64,000 bases of DNA from contig NZ_JBHVAL010000005.1 in NCBI RefSeq assembly GCF_042667405.1, positions 124,001 to 188,000 on the forward strand, written 5' to 3'. The DNA is from Arthrobacter sp042667405 (GTDB lineage: Bacteria; Actinomycetota; Actinomycetes; Actinomycetales; Micrococcaceae). This document shows positions 60,638 through 64,000 of the stretch, piece after piece. Each line of letters starts with the position of its first letter. The stretch's first letter is position 1. The notes beneath the pieces are model-generated. The model was not told where the DNA came from, did not search any database, and was given only the letters and a program-made list of their open reading frames with translations. Made by a program: the position numbers and the translations under genes.

Positions 60638-60703
60638 CCCAACTAGGTGACGATAAACGCTCCATTGAGGGGTCATTGGAGCATCTGCTGTTACCTAGTT
60701 GGG
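60638..60703. repeat. intergenic inverted repeat, family copy 2
   Basis: A 66-base hairpin. The left arm begins CCCAACTAGGTGACGATAAA, the right arm ends TGCTGTTACCTAGTTGGG, and a GCTCCA/TGGAGC inner stem lies within. The outer arms match the element at 36172-36237. It lies directly after the SulP stop, before the BASS gene. Confidence 0.8.
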
Positions 60704-62218
60704 TCAGGGGTTGAGCTTGCCCGCCAGGCGCTCACGCATGCGGATGCTCGCCTCGTTCAGGCCGATGAACTCCACTTCGCGACCGTGGTTCCTGTACTTC
60801 TCGGTCACCGAATCCAGCACAGAAACCGAGGACGCGTCCCAGATATGCGAGCCATGAAGATCGATGACCACGCGATCTATGCCTTCTGAGGAATCTTTCG
60901 CATAGTCGAACTGCGTGTAGAGGTCGTTGGAGGAGGCGAAGAAAAGTTCGCCATCCACCGTGTACGTCGCCACGGTCTCGCCGTTGAGTTCGAGCTCAGT
61001 CCTTTCCACGGTGACAAAATGAGCCACCCGACGGGCAAACAGCACGCTCGCGGCCAAGACCCCGACGCCGACCCCCACCGCAAGATTGTGAGTCGCCACC
61101 ACAGCGGCAACAGTCAGGATCATGACGGCGGTCTCGGACTTGGGCAGGCGCCTCAGGGTTGAGGGGCGGACGGAGTGCCAGTCAAAAGTGATGAGCGAAA
61201 CGAAGATCATCACTGCAACCAGTGCAGCCATGGGGATCATTCCCACAACATCGCCCAGCACCACCACCAGGATCAGCAGGAACACGCCGGCCAGGAACGT
61301 CGAGAGCCGGCTCCGGGCACCGGAACCCTTCACGTTGATCATCGTCTGCCCAATCACCGCGCAGCCGCCCAGACCACCCAGGAATCCTGTGACGATGTTC
61401 GCAGCTCCCTGGCCCCATGAAACGCGCGTCTTGTTGGAGCGTGTGTCCGTGATGTCATCCACCAGCTTGGCAGTCATGAGTGACTCGAGCAGCCCCACCA
61501 GCGCCATCGACAACGCAAATGGCGCAATGATCTGGAACGTCTCCAGGTTCAGCGGAACATTGGGAAGAAACAAGCCAGGAAGGCTGTCCGGAAGCTCGCC
61601 TTTGTCGCTGACCGTGGGAACGTCAATCCCACCCAGCGCGGTGAACAATGTGAGGAGCACGATGGCCACCAAGGGAGCGGGAACAGCCTTAGTGACCCGG
61701 GGCAGCAGAAAGACGATCGCCAAACCCACTGCAACAATCGGATAGACCATCCACGGAACGTTGAAGAGCTCAGGCATCTGGGACATGAACACCAAAATGG
61801 CCAGCGCGTTCACGAAGCCGATCATCACGGACCGCGGGATGAAGCGCATCAGACGGGTGACCCCCAGCGCGGCGAGGATGATCTGGAAAACGCCGGCGAG
61901 GATGATCGTCGCGATCAGGTAGTCGAGGCCGTGCTCCTTCATCACCGGAGCGATCACCAGGGCCACGGCACCGGTTGCTGCCGAGATCATGGCTGGGCGT
62001 CCGCCCACAAGAGCGGTCACCACGCCCATGGTGAAGGACGCGAACAGACCGATCCGCGGATCAACCCCGGCAATCACGGAGAACGCGATGGCCTCCGGGA
62101 TCAAGGCCAGCGCCACCACGAGGCCCGCGAGTGATTCAGTCAACAGGCGGCGGGGCGATCGGAAGGTCGCCCGGAGTGACATGAGTTGCTCAGGGGTCAT
62201 GGATGGTGCCGGTGTCAT
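60704..62218 (-). CDS. SulP-family anion transporter with STAS domain
   Basis: 504 residues. The transmembrane domain begins SLAGLVVALALIPEAIAFSV and contains the SulP signatures GVDPRIGLFASFTMGVVTAL and TGFLGGLGGCAVIGQTMINV. The C-terminal STAS domain covers the last 110 residues (YTVDGELFFASSNDLYTQFD, VVIDLHGSHIWDASSVSVLD). Family members import sulfate, bicarbonate or other anions with sodium or protons; the substrate is not clear. The RelA/SpoT-like gene is upstream by six bases on the same strand. Confidence 0.94.
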   Translation of the reverse strand: MTPAPSMTPEQLMSLRATFRSPRRLLTESLAGLVVALALIPEAIAFSVIAGVDPRIGLFASFTMGVVTALVGGRPAMISAATGAVALVIAPVMKEHGLDYLIATIILAGVFQIILAALGVTRLMRFIPRSVMIGFVNALAILVFMSQMPELFNVPWMVYPIVAVGLAIVFLLPRVTKAVPAPLVAIVLLTLFTALGGIDVPTVSDKGELPDSLPGLFLPNVPLNLETFQIIAPFALSMALVGLLESLMTAKLVDDITDTRSNKTRVSWGQGAANIVTGFLGGLGGCAVIGQTMINVKGSGARSRLSTFLAGVFLLILVVVLGDVVGMIPMAALVAVMIFVSLITFDWHSVRPSTLRRLPKSETAVMILTVAAVVATHNLAVGVGVGVLAASVLFARRVAHFVTVERTELELNGETVATYTVDGELFFASSNDLYTQFDYAKDSSEGIDRVVIDLHGSHIWDASSVSVLDSVTEKYRNHGREVEFIGLNEASIRMRERLAGKLNP

Positions 62219-62224
62219 GGGTCC

Positions 62225-63331
62225 TTACAGTGCAGTCTGGCGGTAACGCTCAATCTGCTTAAGACGCCGCTGGAGGCTGTCGCGCCGCGGGTGCGGAACG
62301 ACGTCGGGCGCCTCAGCGGTGAGGTCAATGTGTTCGGTTCCGTACTGCCACAGCAAGAGGTCGTCCAGGAGGCGGTCGGGACCGGGGGAGTACCGGTGGT
62401 CGAGGGCCTTGCGGACCTCGGTGATCCGGTTGGCGCTGAGAAGCCCGGCCAGTTCCACGGTCTTGGTGAGTCCGTGGGCGGCAAGGAGCTCGGCAGCCCA
62501 TCCCCAGTCGTCATCAACTTTACGGTCAACGTGCGGCAGGAGCGTACGCCAGACGTCACGGACCCGGTTGGGAGTCAGGGGTGAGCCGCCCTCTCCCTCC
62601 ACGTCCCAGTAGCTGCGGACTTCCTCGTAGCGTTCGTGAAGGTCAGCGAAGGCGCTCTCAACGGTCTCCAACATGGCCGCCGTCGCTGTGAATTGGCGGT
62701 CGAAATGTGGCGTCCAAGCACGTGGATCTTCGGCCTTGAAGCGGATGTCATGCTCGATCTCGCTCCAGGCGTGGGCGAAGACCGTGCGGATCTGGCACTC
62801 GAAGAAGTAACTGCCGTTGGCCGGCATGTCCGGGTTGAAGACGTGCTGGTACTCCTTCACGGTTTCATTCTGGATGGTTCGCAGGATGAGGTGCCTGCTG
62901 GAGTAGCCGTAGGTCCCGGACTCGATGGAACCGATGTCCTTCTCGCGGTCGCCACGGCAATCGAAGAGTTGCCGCTGGCGCTTGATGATGTTGGCTACCG
63001 CGGCGTTCTCCGCCGGCAGCTTGGTGATGACGCGGATACCCACCATGTCGTTCAGGGTGCGGAAGGGATCCGGGAACTTGAGCACGCGGGGCCCGCCCGG
63101 TTCAAGAGGATCATCCGTGCGGGAAATTTTTTCGCGGAATGACTCAACGGTCTTGGTCCGGCCTGTGACAAACAAAGGCGTGACCTCGGCGTCGTTCAGC
63201 ATGTCCCGCAGCGTCAGCAGGACATCGCGCGTGACCCGCTTCAGCGCAGGGCGGACGCGCTCATAGAGGGCCACATTCGCATCCACTGCATCCCGCTGAG
63301 CCTGGTCCAGGCTGTCCCAATTGCTTGCCAT
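62225..63331 (-). CDS. synthetase-only RelA/SpoT domain protein
   Basis: 368 residues. The RelA/SpoT nucleotidyltransferase core spans residues 40-210: VTGRTKTVESFREKI, FPDPFRTLNDMVGIRVITKL (the conserved Asp for metal) and FFECQIRTVFAHAWSEIEHDI. There is no HD hydrolase, TGS or ACT domain. A 150-residue C-terminal helical extension is unlike the small alarmone synthetases RelP and RelQ, which are about 200-250 residues. It may make (p)ppGpp or another pyrophosphorylated nucleotide. It lies six bases upstream of the SulP gene. Confidence 0.87.
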   Translation of the reverse strand: MASNWDSLDQAQRDAVDANVALYERVRPALKRVTRDVLLTLRDMLNDAEVTPLFVTGRTKTVESFREKISRTDDPLEPGGPRVLKFPDPFRTLNDMVGIRVITKLPAENAAVANIIKRQRQLFDCRGDREKDIGSIESGTYGYSSRHLILRTIQNETVKEYQHVFNPDMPANGSYFFECQIRTVFAHAWSEIEHDIRFKAEDPRAWTPHFDRQFTATAAMLETVESAFADLHERYEEVRSYWDVEGEGGSPLTPNRVRDVWRTLLPHVDRKVDDDWGWAAELLAAHGLTKTVELAGLLSANRITEVRKALDHRYSPGPDRLLDDLLLWQYGTEHIDLTAEAPDVVPHPRRDSLQRRLKQIERYRQTAL

Positions 63332-63437
63332 GCCCCCAGCTTACGGGGCGGGTGCGACACTGAACCGGCCAATCACCGGGGTGCCTCTAGCCAAACCCCG
63401 GAACCGTCGCGATAGGCTCAGTACAAAGGAGGGCGCA

Positions 63438-64000
63438 ATGTTGCGGCACAAGTACAGCTACGGCGAACACCCCAGTCAGTGGGGCGAACTCTTCATACCT
63501 GAACCGAACAACGGAAACCATCGCGGCGCATCCGCTACGGCCGGAGGAATCGCCGTCGTGATCCATGGCGGCTACTGGCGTTCGCAGTATGGCGCCGAGC
63601 TCGGCGAGCCCCTGGCGCGGGACCTCGCAGCGCACGGAATCACCGCTTGGAACCTTGAATACCGGCGGGCCGGGAACGGCGGCGGATGGCCGCATACCTT
63701 TGAGGACATTCTGGCCGGCATCGACCACCTATCCCAGATAGCCCCGGACCATGACCTCAAGCTCGACAAAGTAGTGGCTCTGGGCCACTCCGCCGGTGGA
63801 CACCTGGCGGTCTGGGCGGCGGGCAGGCAGCGGCTTTCGGCCATCGGAACGCCCGACGCCGACCGCCAGCTTGTGCGCTCGCCCGAGGACAACGCAGTGC
63901 ACCTGACGGGGGTCGTGAGCCAGTCCGGCCTCCTCAACCTTGCGGCCGCAGAGAAGCTGAACCTGAGCAACGGCGCGGTGTGTAACCTCATGGGGGGCGA
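63438..64000 (+). CDS. alpha/beta hydrolase, N-terminal part (cut by window edge)
   Basis: 188 codons visible from the ATG at 63438 with AAAGGAGG upstream; the gene continues past the right edge. It begins MLRHKYSYGEHPSQWGELFI and has the oxyanion motif VIHGGYWRSQYG and the nucleophile elbow VVALGHSAGGHLAVWAAG. The HGGYW motif recalls arylformamidase/kynurenine formamidase and related carboxylesterases. The acid and histidine of the triad lie outside, and the substrate is unknown. Confidence 0.9.
   Translation, partial: MLRHKYSYGEHPSQWGELFIPEPNNGNHRGASATAGGIAVVIHGGYWRSQYGAELGEPLARDLAAHGITAWNLEYRRAGNGGGWPHTFEDILAGIDHLSQIAPDHDLKLDKVVALGHSAGGHLAVWAAGRQRLSAIGTPDADRQLVRSPEDNAVHLTGVVSQSGLLNLAAAEKLNLSNGAVCNLMGG

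Overview
The window is chromosomal DNA of a high-GC actinobacterium, most likely Micrococcaceae (Arthrobacter/Paenarthrobacter). This is inferred from gene order and protein style; no rRNA is present to confirm it. It spans the replication origin. Leftward from the origin run rpmH, rnpA, yidD, yidC and jag/khpB on the minus strand. Rightward run dnaA, oriC, dnaN, a gnd-type dehydrogenase, recF, a DUF721 (DciA-like) gene, gyrB, gyrA, a DUF3566 membrane protein, tRNA-Ile(GAT), a DLW-39 microprotein and tRNA-Ala(TGC). This is the classic actinobacterial origin layout.

From 15 to 36 kb there is a second conserved block: ppiA and a rhomboid protease, then crgA, a class E sortase, a 56-residue membrane protein and a TrpG/PabA-like amidotransferase. 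These are followed by the cell-envelope signalling operon fhaA-fhaB-pstP-rodA-pbpA-pknA-pknB and tRNA-Leu(CAG). Between the rhomboid gene and crgA sits an accessory insert. It holds a 0.7-kb non-coding region with five perfect DnaA boxes and a 37-bp direct repeat, and next to it a tightly overlapping alkylation-repair gene string (two O6-alkylguanine methyltransferases around a sigma factor, then alkB and tagI). These are the two most unusual features of the window.

From 36 to 64 kb the DNA is accessory metabolism and regulation in small cassettes, most with their own regulator and a visible palindromic operator: a GntR/galactarate-type dehydratase pair; an XRE-cupin regulator with an EamA exporter, beside a rifampin ADP-ribosyltransferase gene; a TetR/putrescine oxidase/universal stress protein/APC permease cluster; a GntR-controlled 5-oxoprolinase-like operon (pxpA, MFS, fused pxpB-pxpC, biotin carboxylase-BCCP); an alditol oxidase facing a LacI regulator; BASS and SulP transporters; a synthetase-only RelA/SpoT protein; and a truncated alpha/beta hydrolase at the right edge. 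Several intergenic gaps hold long hairpins, two of them members of one repeat family. No insertion sequence, prophage or CRISPR array was seen.
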